NCBI GenBank assembly: GCA_018873225.1
Contig: JAEILZ010000002.1
Coordinates: forward strand, 6,221,961 to 6,285,960
Direction: 5' to 3'
Length of the DNA: 64,000 nucleotides
DNA from: [Phialemoniopsis] sp. UDSM-2020
Taxonomy: Eukaryota; Ascomycota; Sordariomycetes; Thyridiales; Thyridiaceae
Shown: in pieces, positions 1 through 10,301 of the stretch
Layout: the number at the start of each line of letters is the position of its first letter
Position numbering within the stretch: the stretch's first letter is position 1
Position numbers and translations under genes: made by a program
The notes under the pieces: model-generated
Databases searched by the model: none
Told to the model about the DNA's origin: nothing
The model's input: only the letters and a program-made list of their open reading frames with translations

Positions 1-528
1 AAAAGGATTATTAACGTTTCTCGGCCGTAGTCTCGCTGCAGCTGGAGAGACCAGGGTATCAAATAAGAGAGTGAATAGAAGTAGGTATGCAGATCGCAAG
101 TGTCTTCACCGCGCGTGGTCATAAGGTGAAGAAAGACACTTCGGTCGAGAAGAGCGGGTCCCGAAGGAAAATAAGGCCGCCTAACTCCGCTTTTCACAGT
201 GATGCGGAGCTAATTGCGGTCGTAAGCGGCATTTTCGAGACTCATGCAAGCACCATAACGCGCTATTCGACATGACTCGCCACAGTAAACATATCAATGG
301 AGGTCAGATGAAGTGATGGATTTTTGCTAACACAGCTACTTAGTCGTCGATGTCCAGAACCACGCGCACCCCACTGGTGATCTCCTCTAGAGTCCTGTTA
401 GCATTCTGTTCGTAGTCTGTAGATCGACTGGGCAGTGTTTGCTCACCTTCTAGGTATTTGATAACCTGGCTGTAGTCCTTGCATACTATTTCATTGTTAG
501 CTGATGCGCTTTCACCTGCGTGGAGATA
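1..528. other. Intergenic/left edge, no gene seen
   Basis: I see no convincing coding region here. The short open frames lack family signatures. The stretch lies downstream of the minus-strand UstYa-like gene and probably includes its 3' untranslated region. Confidence 0.5.
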
Positions 529-1414
529 TTACGGACCGTGATGACCGTTCCATCCGCCGTCCAGACCCCCATTCTGCTCTGCCTCATTGGGCTCGTGCGG
601 CTCGAGGGCTAGATCCGCCGAGCACATGATGCTCTGTCGAAGGTAGTCGATGCAGTGCATGAAATGGAAGCGGTAATCCTCGGGGAGGGTGTCGGCCATG
701 CCAGACTCGACGCCGGAGTAAATGCGGCCCATCATGAACTATCGCACCGTGTCAGTTGGCATATGATCTTTCAACTAGGTGTTACTGCCGGCGACATACC
801 ACGCAATGCAGCTGATGCGTCATGGATGTGGTGAAGAACGTCCCTTCCGAGGACCCCCAGCCCGTGCCAGCTGTCGGGTTGTCAGTTACTTCCGGATATG
901 ATGTGAACGTGTACGTGCTCGTCGCTGGAGCCTACCTGGCATGATGGTATTCCAGCGAGCAAGAGTGTCTTCGGTGAACCAGTCGGAAGAGTTCATGGGC
1001 GAAAATGACATGTCGGACTCGAACTTGACCACCTGCGTCGAGACTGCATATCCTCCACATTAGCTTGAGCTCGAAAATGCCAGGTTCAAGGAGTGACAGA
1101 CGGTTAGGGGCATTGCCGCCGAAATCTCCTCCAACTTGCTGCGACGCGCTTGGCAGATCTCTCCTCCGTTCCTGACGAAGCAAAAGTACAAGCACCAGAA
1201 TGACGACCAAAAGCGATGTATCGATCAGCCACCGATGCGAACGGAATGCCGACAGCCATGAACTCGTCTTTCTCGATCGCCTGTCTCCTTGTTGTGACCA
1301 GTGCTTCTCGTCTCCCATGAGTGACTCGTCGACCTCGGTCATGGACATCGCCTCGTCATGGTCGCGGTCATCCGTGATGGGCACGGTCTCGTATGGCGAA
1401 TGCTTTTGGTCCAT
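529..1414 (-). CDS. UstYa-like DUF3328 protein
   Basis: Four exons give a 233-residue protein: 1102-1414, 936-1043, 800-870 and 529-738. All introns (58, 65 and 61 bp) are GT-AG and restore phase. Residues about 62-80 form one transmembrane helix after a charged cytosolic tail. The second half carries the two HXXHC motifs that define the family, read as HQLHC just before intron 3 and HFMHC in the last exon, followed by IDYLRQSIMCSAD. UstYa-family proteins are linked to oxidative cyclisation of fungal ribosomal peptides such as ustiloxin and cyclochlorotine, but many copies have no known role. The start is the Met directly before QKHSPY; an upstream in-frame Met would add 32 residues with no family resemblance. 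No repeat-bearing precursor peptide is visible nearby, and its left neighbours are outside the window. Confidence 0.88.
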
Positions 1415-2214
1415 TTTCGAGGGAAGGTAATCGTCGCGTATAATTGCTCCAAGTATGCCGGGAGTCCAAAAATTGCTGGAGTCAATCCAAGCGCTGCAAA
1501 GAAAGCACAAAAGCCGTTCGTCGTAATGCCAGACGGTAGAATAGAATGCGTACCAGCGCGTAGAGATTACAATGAAAGTTCAAGTGTGTGCATTCTGGCA
1601 CTCGATGAGTAGAAGTAACCCCTCGCAGTGAGTATCTTGCCCACTGTGCAGTGCTGGCCAGCAACCATGCTCCAAGTGTTTGACAACTGCCTCGTCAATG
1701 TTCATTGCAAGGATCTTGCAAGGTCCAAAGTCGTCTAGGGTCACTGGACGCGCAGTTGAGGTCCCCTGCACCACATCACCAAAGTGGAGTTGTGTTTTGG
1801 CTTGGCCTGAGCGAACCCCGGCACATGTCCATTTCGGGGTTGGTCGAGACGATCCAGGGGCAATTATTGCCGCACCATGACCATGAACCTGGGCAGGCGC
1901 CTAGCTACAATTGAACAAGGTTTTACGTAGCACGCGTCCATATTTAGGTTCTTTCTCCGATTGCCGCTCACAGGAAGTAAAAAGGGGCGACGGGCTGAAA
2001 GCTGATGCCGTCGTGAACACCATCATGTAGCATGTTCTTGAATAGAACTCATCTCCGGTCCGTCGCAAAGCGAGCGAGGGCATGGAATGGAAAGACCAAG
2101 TCTCGAATATATACAGTGTATCCGGCCACAATATGCCCCGGGCATCAAAGAGAAGGTAAAACTTGAAAGAAGTGAAGATCTCTGGCGCTCATCGGCTCAG
2201 TGGACGACCAACGT
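1415..2214. other. Intergenic, nothing recognised
   Basis: This 0.8 kb lies between the start of the UstYa-like gene and the 3' end of the chitosanase, both on the minus strand. It should hold the UstYa-like promoter. Overlapping short frames here show no domain or codon signal. Confidence 0.4.
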
Positions 2215-3482
2215 CTAAGCCTGACGCTGTGCACATTTCCCGCTGGTACGGGTCAACTGTCCGTCGCAGTCATTGGCAGTGCTGCAAGAGGCGCCTGGAA
2301 TCTGGTTAGCATCTGCGGGCGATCTGATCCCAAACAAACTTGGATATGCTCTCACCTTCGCAGTGTCCCTGCCATGTGCACGAAGGGCTGGGAGTCTGAG
2401 TGGTTCGAACAGCACACTTGCCGTTCAAGCAAGTCAAGGCGTCGGCACAGTCGTTAGCACTCGAGCAAGAGTCACCTGGAAAGGTCAGCAAGTGGACTTG
2501 TAGACTAGGGCGTGCGCGTGCCATGAATACCTTCACAGTGTCCTGGCCAGCTGCAAGTTGGGTTCGACGGGGGAGGAGCGCTTCCACCGATGCGCTGGAT
2601 GAGCTTGTTTCCAAGAGGCTCCAGGCTCTTGTGGAACTGATCAAAGTTTCCAGCCGTCCAGTCTGCTCCATCCTTGCCCGGTACAGCATCCGCCCCGGTG
2701 AAAGCAATGTAGAGCACGTCGGCCTCGTTGTGGCTGGACCCATCTCCATCGCCTGCCGATATCTTCTTGCCATAGCAGGCCGTTGCCAGTGATATGGAGA
2801 CCTCACCAACGCTTGGACGATCGCTGTCGTCACCGTTGACGTCTCCCCACACACCGTAGAACTAGTAAAGAGGCATGTCAGCACTTAATCTGGGATCTGC
2901 AACTTGGCCACACGCTACGATGTCACTAACCATCTTGTCGCCGCACACGACAGCCATCACACTGGTCATGCGAATTCCATACTCTTGTGGGTCGAACGTC
3001 TTCCAACCAGGACTTCCGTTGGCGTCATTCGAGTTGCCAAAGACCACGTAAGAGTGTTCCCACGGGCTCAGATCTTCGATGCCGATGTTGTAACTCTGGA
3101 TAACGCGTTTGGCAGAAGTCTGCGACTGAGTCGAGTGCGATGCATCACAGCGGCCATCATCTTGAGGGCCGCCTTGAACACCGTCACAGTCGGGATCCAT
3201 GTTGGAGAACTGGCCATTCGGGGACTGGATGTAGACAATACCAAAGTCTTGGACATGGTCACCACAGTAGGAAGTGTCTAGTTTCCATCAGATTTAGGTA
3301 TTCCATGCCAAGATGTGAAACTTACCCCCATTGGAGAACTCGTCGTTGAAGAATCCTCCGGCCAGAGAGTTGGTGCATTGTCCCTTGGCCTTCAGATCGT
3401 TGTAGAAGTCTCTCACATTCTGAGGAACTTCGAGAGCCAGAGCGGCAGGCAATGCTGCTAGAACGTGAACGAAGCGAACCAT
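2215..3482 (-). CDS. Secreted GH75 fungal chitosanase with two Cys-rich C-terminal modules
   Basis: Five exons give 344 residues: 3326-3482, 2931-3277, 2531-2861, 2356-2475 and 2215-2294. A signal peptide (VRFVHVLAALPAALA) is followed by the GH75 chitosanase domain, recognised from YCGDHVQDFGIVYIQSPNGQ, the DPDCDGVQGG loop, SYVVFGN and the FDPQEYGI segment. The stretch WGDVNGDDSDRPSVGE holds the Asp and Glu reported as catalytic in GH75 enzymes. The enzyme cleaves beta-1,4 links in chitosan outside the cell. After LIQRIGG the chain carries two copies of a short module, W-x-GHCEG then C-S-x-ANDC...GKC. An intron interrupts each copy at exactly the same codon and phase (after GAA G). The second copy has lost one Cys (LTC became LTR). 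The last acceptor could alternatively lie 17 bases upstream and stay in frame. Confidence 0.93.
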
Positions 3483-3593
3483 CTTGAAGAAAGATCGACT
3501 AGTTTTAAATGATATTGAATGCAATGGGCCTGCCTCGATATTCGAATGAAGTGTGTAGACTGATCATGATGATCGAGGTGACTACGCTGCCCT

Positions 3594-3600
3594 CTTATAC
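3594..3600 (-). promoter_or_regulatory. TATA-like element of the chitosanase gene
   Basis: On the minus strand GTATAAGAGG lies about 110 bases upstream of the chitosanase start codon, a usual place for a fungal core promoter element. Called from sequence and position only. Confidence 0.4.
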
Positions 3601-4895
3601 CCATTCTCGAATCTTGCAAGTAACCTAGACCTGGGCGTCTACATGGCGTTGCACAGCATTATCACAGGGCTAGGTGGACCCAGCCAGCAGTTCTTAGCGG
3701 CCTCTCCTGGTGGATTGAATGCGGGAATAACCTTCAGAGACCTTACCAAATGTTTCCTTGCTAGTTGTTTCAGGCAATCATCGTCCCGTTCGACGATCCA
3801 CTGAAGGAATCGTAGCTTCTACGCTACACAAGCCTACCGCAGCACTCATGTCTCGGATGCATCCGTTAGCAACTGCGACTTTTCAGTTTGAACTGGGACA
3901 AGTGAGGCGGCTTGGACAGAAGGACCGCAGGCATGTTTGCCCTGTACGATGTGACGGATAAGATTAAGGGAGATCAACAGTCAGGGGAGCTCAAGGCGCA
4001 CCAATCAGGGCTGAAAAGCCTGTCATTCTAGACCCAAAAAGCCCACACGTGGCCTGCTAGTTTTCTGTGACATCACGGCGCTGTGCAGTTGGGCCGAGTG
4101 GGCAGCGAAGGCTGTGATCTTAAGTTCCAAAAATACCGAATTACGCTCACAAAGGAAACATCTCGCAGAATACGAAGGATCAAACTGAAAAAGACCTAGC
4201 CTGGTCTCACTTTGAAGCGCGAAAGTCATGGGATCCAGGCTCGTCAAATTTACCTTCTCCCATCTCCATATCCAGCTCCCAGAACTGTGGAACCTGGTGG
4301 CTGACAGTCTCCGTAAATTAAAAGTAAGGTTAAATGATGTTCCCGCAAATCCCTCCACTCCGTAATGAGCGGGATGGAAGCCACAACGTTACACCCGCAG
4401 CTCATTTCACTGCATGGCCACACCCTCTTCGAGAAACCTTGCCACATTTGGAATACATACCCCTCCAGATCATTCCAACATCAGTTCGACAATGCAGCCA
4501 CGGAAGAAGCCAAGGCACTATCTACGCACAGACAGCGGGCAGATGCGGGGAGCGGCCAGAGTCTGGTAGCCGGATATCGGATATCGGATATATTACACCG
4601 TTCTGTTGCGCTCTGAGGCCGACTGTGATCTTAGATGCGTCTCCCCCGCACCGAGTTCTCCTCACTGCAGGCTAGGTAATTAATCTTGAGGCCGACACTT
4701 TCGGCAGAGAATTCACCGCAAGGATTCTGCAGGATCAAGTAGCTAAGCAATTCTGAAGTAGAAATGCAGCAAATCCCAGGTTTTAATGAAGGTTTAGGTT
4801 CTTCCTATGCATGGGACGGCCGAGGTGACTTGACTTGTTTTGCCTTGCTAGGTGACCTCGTACTTCTTCCGATCCGTGGCGTTTTGAGAATCACA
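3601..4895. other. Divergent intergenic region between chitosanase and FAD oxidase
   Basis: Both flanking genes read outward, so this interval (with 3483-3593) is a shared upstream region. The only notable sequence is a triple CGGATAT repeat, listed separately. The open frames here carry no recognisable protein. Confidence 0.5.
4571..4591. promoter_or_regulatory. Triple CGGATAT direct repeat upstream of FAD oxidase
   Basis: Three perfect head-to-tail copies of the 7-mer CGGATAT end about 304 bases before the oxidase start codon. This spaces CGG triplets four bases apart. CGG triplets are the half-sites read by Zn2Cys6 regulators, so the element could be an operator. That role is inference from the motif alone. 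Confidence 0.4.
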
Positions 4896-7000
4896 ATGCC
4901 TTCAACCACCACCCTCGCCGTGGTCTTGACTACCCTTCTCCTGTCACCCACAACAATAGCCATCAACTTCCCCTTCGAATCCGATCAACTAACTGATAAG
5001 GACATTGCTGACTTTCCGGAACTTGCCTTTGGCAAAGCTGAAGATGCCGGTCACAATGGGTCAAGCTGTAAGGCCTGGCCCGGGACAGACTCATGGCCCC
5101 AAATCGAGGAATGGTCCCGCCTCAGCACTGCCCTTGGCGACGGGAGATTACTTCATCCTGATCCTCTCGAGGGAGCATGTTATCACGCCGGCAACAGCGC
5201 TCACTACGACGCAGATCTGTGCGGCTTGTTGTTACACAACACCTCTACTTCGCGGATCTATCTGGACGATCCGCTTGCCGTTGAGACTACCTGGCCACAA
5301 GGCGACACCTGCTTCCTACCCACAGATGAGTCCAGCGATGTGTCGGCTCAGTGCAACAGAGGAGGTTATCCCTATTACGTGATCAACGCGACGAGCGTAC
5401 GCCATATACAGATAGGGGTGAACTTTGCACGCAACAAAAACATCAGACTGGTCATCAAGTACGTCGACTCCCCGTCGACATGTTTTGAAACATGATCATG
5501 ATCACTAATACTTCCTGTGCAGGAACACAGGCCATGACTTCAGCGGCCGCTCTACCGGAGCCGGGTCTCTTAGCATCTGGACTCACCATCTCAAGAGCTT
5601 CGAATTTCTGCCCGAGTTCTCCCAGGGCGAGTACAAGGGCATGGCCGCCCGTGTCGGGGCCGGCATCGAATCCTGGGAGCTGTATGCCAAGATGGAACTC
5701 CATGATATGTTTATGCTTGCCCCCGGCGGCGCCACTGTTGGAGTCTATGGTGGCTTCATAGCCGGCGGTGGCCATTCACTCATCTCGTCGCTCTATGGTC
5801 TAGGTGCGGACCAGCCACTGTCGCTGCAAGTCGTCACTGCGGATGGGCAGTTCCTGACCGCAGATCCTGAAGCAAATTCTGATCTATTTGATGCGCTGAG
5901 AGGGGGAGGGCCAAGTAAGCACAAATCTGAATGGTCATTCCCCGAAGGCTGACCCAAGGAGGCTCCAAACTGATCTTGTTGATATTCCAGGCACCTACGG
6001 TGTTGTGGTCTCCGCTGTTGTCAAAGCGTATCCCGCTGTGAACATGACAAGGACACCCCTCGCCTTTCAGCTAAAGACCGACAACACATCCAGAACTTCT
6101 AGCACGAAAAGAGCTGACACTCCGACAACGGAAGATGTAGGCGCATTCTGGGCTGGAGTGAGTGCATACTACAAGTTTGTCGGCTTAAAAGTGCTCCCCC
6201 GCCATGGCAACGGCTACGATTATCTCCAGTCGGCCAAGTACGCCAACACGCCATTCACCACCTTCACAACCACCATTGGCTTCCCACAGAGGTCTGTCGA
6301 TGAGGTAACGGTTATCCTCTCGCCATTGTTCAAGACATTAAGCGACTTGGGTCTACAAGTCGGGGAGCCGCAGCCAGTGACGTCGGGTCCTTGGAGTGTC
6401 ACTGGTCCAAGCAGACAAGGCCAGGGCCAAGTGCCAAACATGACGCCGCGCTTCGCCTCCCGACTCTTTCCACGCGAGAACTGGGAGGACGAGGAACGCT
6501 TTGTCCAGACGATGCAAGCTCTCAGGCACTTCGTCGAGGATGGCGGCTACAGGTCCCACGGCGTGATGGTCTCTCCAACGGACGAGGCAGCCGGCTACCC
6601 GGGTGGTTCCAGCGTTCACCCTGCGTGGCGCCACACCGTCATGCACAACGACTTATTTGATCGGCCCGTCGCTGCGGGGTCGCAGACGGCGGAAGAGTTC
6701 AGAGCTGCGCATGACCGATTACGCTCCTTCGTGGCTCCTATCATCGAGGCTACAAAGGAAGGGGGTGGATCGTACATTGCCGAGTCCGATGTCGAAGAGC
6801 CTGACTGGCAGGAGGCATTCTTTGGAAGCAACTATCCGCGTCTGCTCAGTATCAAGAAGGTGCGGGACCCGTGGGGCTTGTTCTGGGCACCGAGCACTGT
6901 CGGTAGCGAGGGCTGGACGGTCAGGACAGAGAACGGGTTGTTTACGCAAAATGGCAGACTCTGTAGAGTGGACTGCCCGCGAAGGCCGAGGCGCGGCTGA
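4896..7000 (+). CDS. Secreted FAD-linked oxidase (PCMH + BBE domains)
   Basis: Three exons (4896-5458, 5523-5914, 5991-7000) give 654 residues with two GT-AG introns. A signal peptide (about residues 1-22, ending TTIA) fits the extracellular berberine-bridge-like oxidases of fungi. The flavin-binding domain spans the intron 1 junction, where KNTGHDFSGRS supplies the His expected to bind FAD covalently. It continues through GGATVGVYGGFIAGGGHS. In bicovalent members a Cys occurs near this second motif; here the position reads Val, so a single covalent bond is likely. The C-terminal NYPRLLSIKKVRDPWGLFW is the BBE signature. Such enzymes oxidise sugars, alcohols or secondary metabolites; the substrate cannot be read from sequence. 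Met 4896 starts exactly at the signal peptide, while an in-frame ATG at 4764 would place extra residues before it. Confidence 0.92.
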
Positions 7001-7402
7001 GACTTGAGCATGTTAGCCGCTGGTATTGATAACTTGACCGTATATAAAATAGCCTATCAGACTTAACAAAGAATATTTCTAACGGGGCTGTTTCGAACGG
7101 GTATTCCTTCCCACTCAGCACATCTCGTACTACATGTACGTCTCGTGATGTACGACTTAGGAAATATTGACCCCACCATTCAAGGACGTCGACGCTAGAA
7201 CATGTCCAACTATACTTCACTGCATCGCTCTCGTCCAACCTGCTCATCTAGATCTACTTGTGCACGATACCGTTGCGCACTTCAACGCCCGTTTAACGTC
7301 GCGGCTTTATGTCACTGGAGTCTTTACAGCAATATGTCCCAAAGCACCCACTCTGAAGCGACAGGGGCCGATGAGTGGCCCGACCCCGCACATGGAGGAA
7401 AG
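7001..7402. other. Intergenic between FAD oxidase and NUP gene
   Basis: Tandem genes on the plus strand flank this stretch. It holds the oxidase 3' end, including an AT-rich GTATATAAAAT at about 7040, and the promoter or leader of the next gene. No gene seen. Confidence 0.4.
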
Positions 7403-8583
7403 ATGACTCCCAAGGTGTTCATTCTAGCAATGGTGAATCTCTCTACCCAAATAATCTGATGAGAATATGCATACAGGTCAGATACCAATGGTGTTCATTT
7501 CAGTTTCGACCAGAAGCAGAAAACTGGCTATCAAGCGAGAGTGCCGTCAAATTCACTCGCCGCGTGCCGCTGCAGGGCCTCGCCCGAGGATACGGCGACA
7601 TTCACTGCACAGAAGATGGTGCTATATGCCTGATGATTGTTGGGACAGGACGTGAGACAGCACTTTTCATCGAGGAGCAATTTGCAAGATACTGACCTTG
7701 AGGGTTTGCAGTGGTCAACGCCGCGCTCTCGACTTCCACACTCACCTCCTCAACCCTGTTCGACCTCTCCAAGACTTACTTTCTCCTCACTGGAATTGCA
7801 GGGGTGAATCCTAGGCTCGGCACAATCGGAACAGTAGCTCTCGCCAGGTTTGCCATCCAGGTCGACACGCAAATGGAGTGGGATGGGAGAGACATTCCAT
7901 CAAGTTGGCCGACTGGGTATGTGCCCATGGGTGCATCCTCCGCCGATTCCTTCCCTGCATTTCTCCATGGATCCGAGGTTTTCGAGTTGAACGATAACTT
8001 GAGACAGCTTGCCATTTCCTTTGCTCGGCAAGCTGCCCTTGAGGACTCGCAGGCCGCCGTCACTCACCGAGCGCTGTATTCTGTAGCTCCAGACGATATG
8101 TATCGCGCTGCCACCTTGCATCCAGTTGTCACCGAGGGCGATGTACTGTCCGCCAACGTGTTCTGGCATGGGTATCGACTGGCTGAAACCATGGCTAATG
8201 TTGCCAAGGTGTACACGTCTGGGAAGGGCAGCTACTTCATGACGGCTCAAGAGGACACAGCCATCTTGGCGGGGCTTCTCAGAGCCGCCCTTCAGCACAG
8301 AGTGGATTTCTCCCGAATCATCTTGCTGCGTTCAGGTTCCAACTTTGACCGGGAGCCTCCTGGAGCTGAGCTTCCCGAGCTGCCCTTCGTTCTGGATCAC
8401 GGCGGGCTGCAGCCTGCGCTACGGAACCTCTACCTCTCAGGTGTCAGGATCACGGAGGAGATCCTGGCCGCATGGTCTACTACATTTGAACATGGAATTG
8501 AAGCAACAAACTATGTCGGCGACGTCTTTGGCTCACTCGGTGGCACTCCGGACTTTGGGCCAAACAAGCCAGTGGATGCATAA
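7403..8583 (+). CDS. Purine nucleoside permease (NUP family)
   Basis: Three exons (7403-7432, 7504-7651, 7712-8583) give 349 residues. The chain opens TPKVFILAM then FRPEAENWL across intron 1, the characteristic start of NUP proteins. Further family blocks are DIHCTEDG, LSKTYFLLTGIAGVNP, GSEVFELND, TAQEDTAILAGLLRAA and VDFSRIILLRSGSNFDR. NUP (named for a Candida purine nucleoside transporter) has no obvious membrane spans here and the fold resembles nucleoside phosphorylases, so transport is a family name rather than something seen. Many relatives have a signal peptide before the PKVF motif; none is evident. An in-frame ATG at 7334 would add 23 residues, so the start is uncertain. Confidence 0.88.
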
Positions 8584-10301
8584 ACATGTTGGAGTGGATT
8601 CCGATCTGGGCGGCAGGTATCAAACACCGACATCGCTGCTTGATGTCTTGATATTTGCGTGATCATGGTGGTGGTCCCTTTTCACCTAGATACTCAAACC
8701 AGAAGCAGTAAGATATTACTCCTCGGTCATGCACTGCTCATGTTGTACCTTTCCAGTGATGTAACCAGATGAGAGCGCGTGGCGTGCAATGAATAATGGG
8801 ATAGGGGCATTGCTCGCGAGTTCAAACCTAGTTCGGTGAGTGCCCAAAGACCATGGAAAGATCAGGTATATGCAGTCTCGCGTCAGGACATCCCCGGAAG
8901 AAGTAATGAAAAGCAACCTGAGCGCGAAGAAAATAGATAGATACACAGCCGCTAGGATCTGGGGGCGGGCATCAGTCCAGTCCAGACCTCCAATCGACAA
9001 GCAGTCTGTTATGCGCCTACACGCGTTCCGTATGTATCACATTGGTGCGCGATCGGGTATCGCTCGGGCCAGTCCGAAGCAGGTGTGCATGCCTTGCGCA
9101 ACGTTCCTCCGCGTGAATCTTGGAGTGCCCAATTTCAAAGTAAGTGCAAGAGGTCATGCTACACATTTCCAAGTGCAGAAGACGAAACTGTGCCGCATAT
9201 GCCCAAAGCCAGATTAGCGCGCCTGCGCTGATCCAACCACCGCCATCTCTTTTACATCACCGATCCGCTCAAGCTGGCACCAGTGCGTTCGGAAGTCAGC
9301 ACTGATCAGGCAGCTGGAAAGACATCGAGCCGATGGCCAGCCGGGAAGAGGCCGATTGCGACAACAGAGGCTTGTGATGGGAGCACAGACGATTACTGTT
9401 CTAGCGACTTGCCAAGAACGCTTCCTAACTCTTGTCATGAACAAGCACGCACGTGCAGGGCATTCCATTGCTTATGGATGCTGGAGGCTAGAGTCTAGAC
9501 ACCCCACGTGGGCTCTGGTCCAGTGGGGATTTCACTCGGGGTTCGCGCCATCCCGCCTACTACGCTGCCCGCAATGTCTCATTAGCCAGGATGGCGTTAT
9601 GAGCGGAGAAGAACATAAAGAACATATCGATCCAAGTGCATATCGTCTATCGCATTGAGTCAAGGGGTATGGGAAATGAGCTGGTGTCACAGCGATCATT
9701 GCCCGGCCTTTTTAACTTTGGGCGTCATCGAACGGCATAGCGGCCGCACTTGGCTCTGGAAAGGTAATTTCAGCAACCGAAGGAAGACAACCCCGGTGCA
9801 ACCGTCCATCCGCTGACGGAGCCCAGCTTTCCAAGCCTTCGTCCCACCTGGAAATCCACTCTCCTAGCGGGGACGCCCCTGCTCCTGCATCGCCCGGGCA
9901 ATGCGCCCGGCGATCCTCGTGGGCGTTGAAAACGCGCCGCATTGGCTGTCGTGTGCTGGTCGAGAAAACCTCCTGCAACCTTCTCTCTGGCTTCAGCTAT
10001 CCAACTCTCCTGGCGTCATCATTATTGGCTTGGCAGCCTCAATCTGGAAAGCTTCTCGATCCGTTCCAGAGCTCTGGGAAAGGTGCGGCGGTTCTGCCAA
10101 GACGAGGAACCCTGCATCTGGGTGACTGAGGTCAGATCAAGCTCCTGCTTGCCCCAGGACGTGGCTTAGGAATCCAGGTTCGATGGAGCGCAATCTCGAC
10201 TGTATATAAATCAAGACAACCCCGGCTCTTGTCGGCGAGCGACGGCCTTTGCGAACAATCTTTCCTTCCCTGTCAAGCAACCGCGACTTGGCATCCTCAC
10301 C
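8584..10301. other. Intergenic, promoter region of EEP gene
   Basis: This 1.7 kb lies between two plus-strand genes. It contains a perfect palindrome CCCACGTGGG at 9503-9512, whose core CACGTG is a bHLH/E-box site, and a TATA element close to the downstream gene. A 94-codon minus-strand frame near 8716-9000 has one hydrophobic segment but no family resemblance and was not called. Confidence 0.45.
10203..10210 (+). promoter_or_regulatory. TATA box of the EEP gene
   Basis: TATATAAA lies 92 bases upstream of the ATG at 10302, in a GC-rich surround. Sequence and spacing fit a core promoter TATA box with a leader of about 60 bases. Confidence 0.6.

Noticed and set aside
8716..9000. 94-codon minus-strand frame with a hydrophobic N-terminus
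   Set aside because: One membrane-like segment but no conserved motif, no introns or promoter, and composition like the surrounding spacer.
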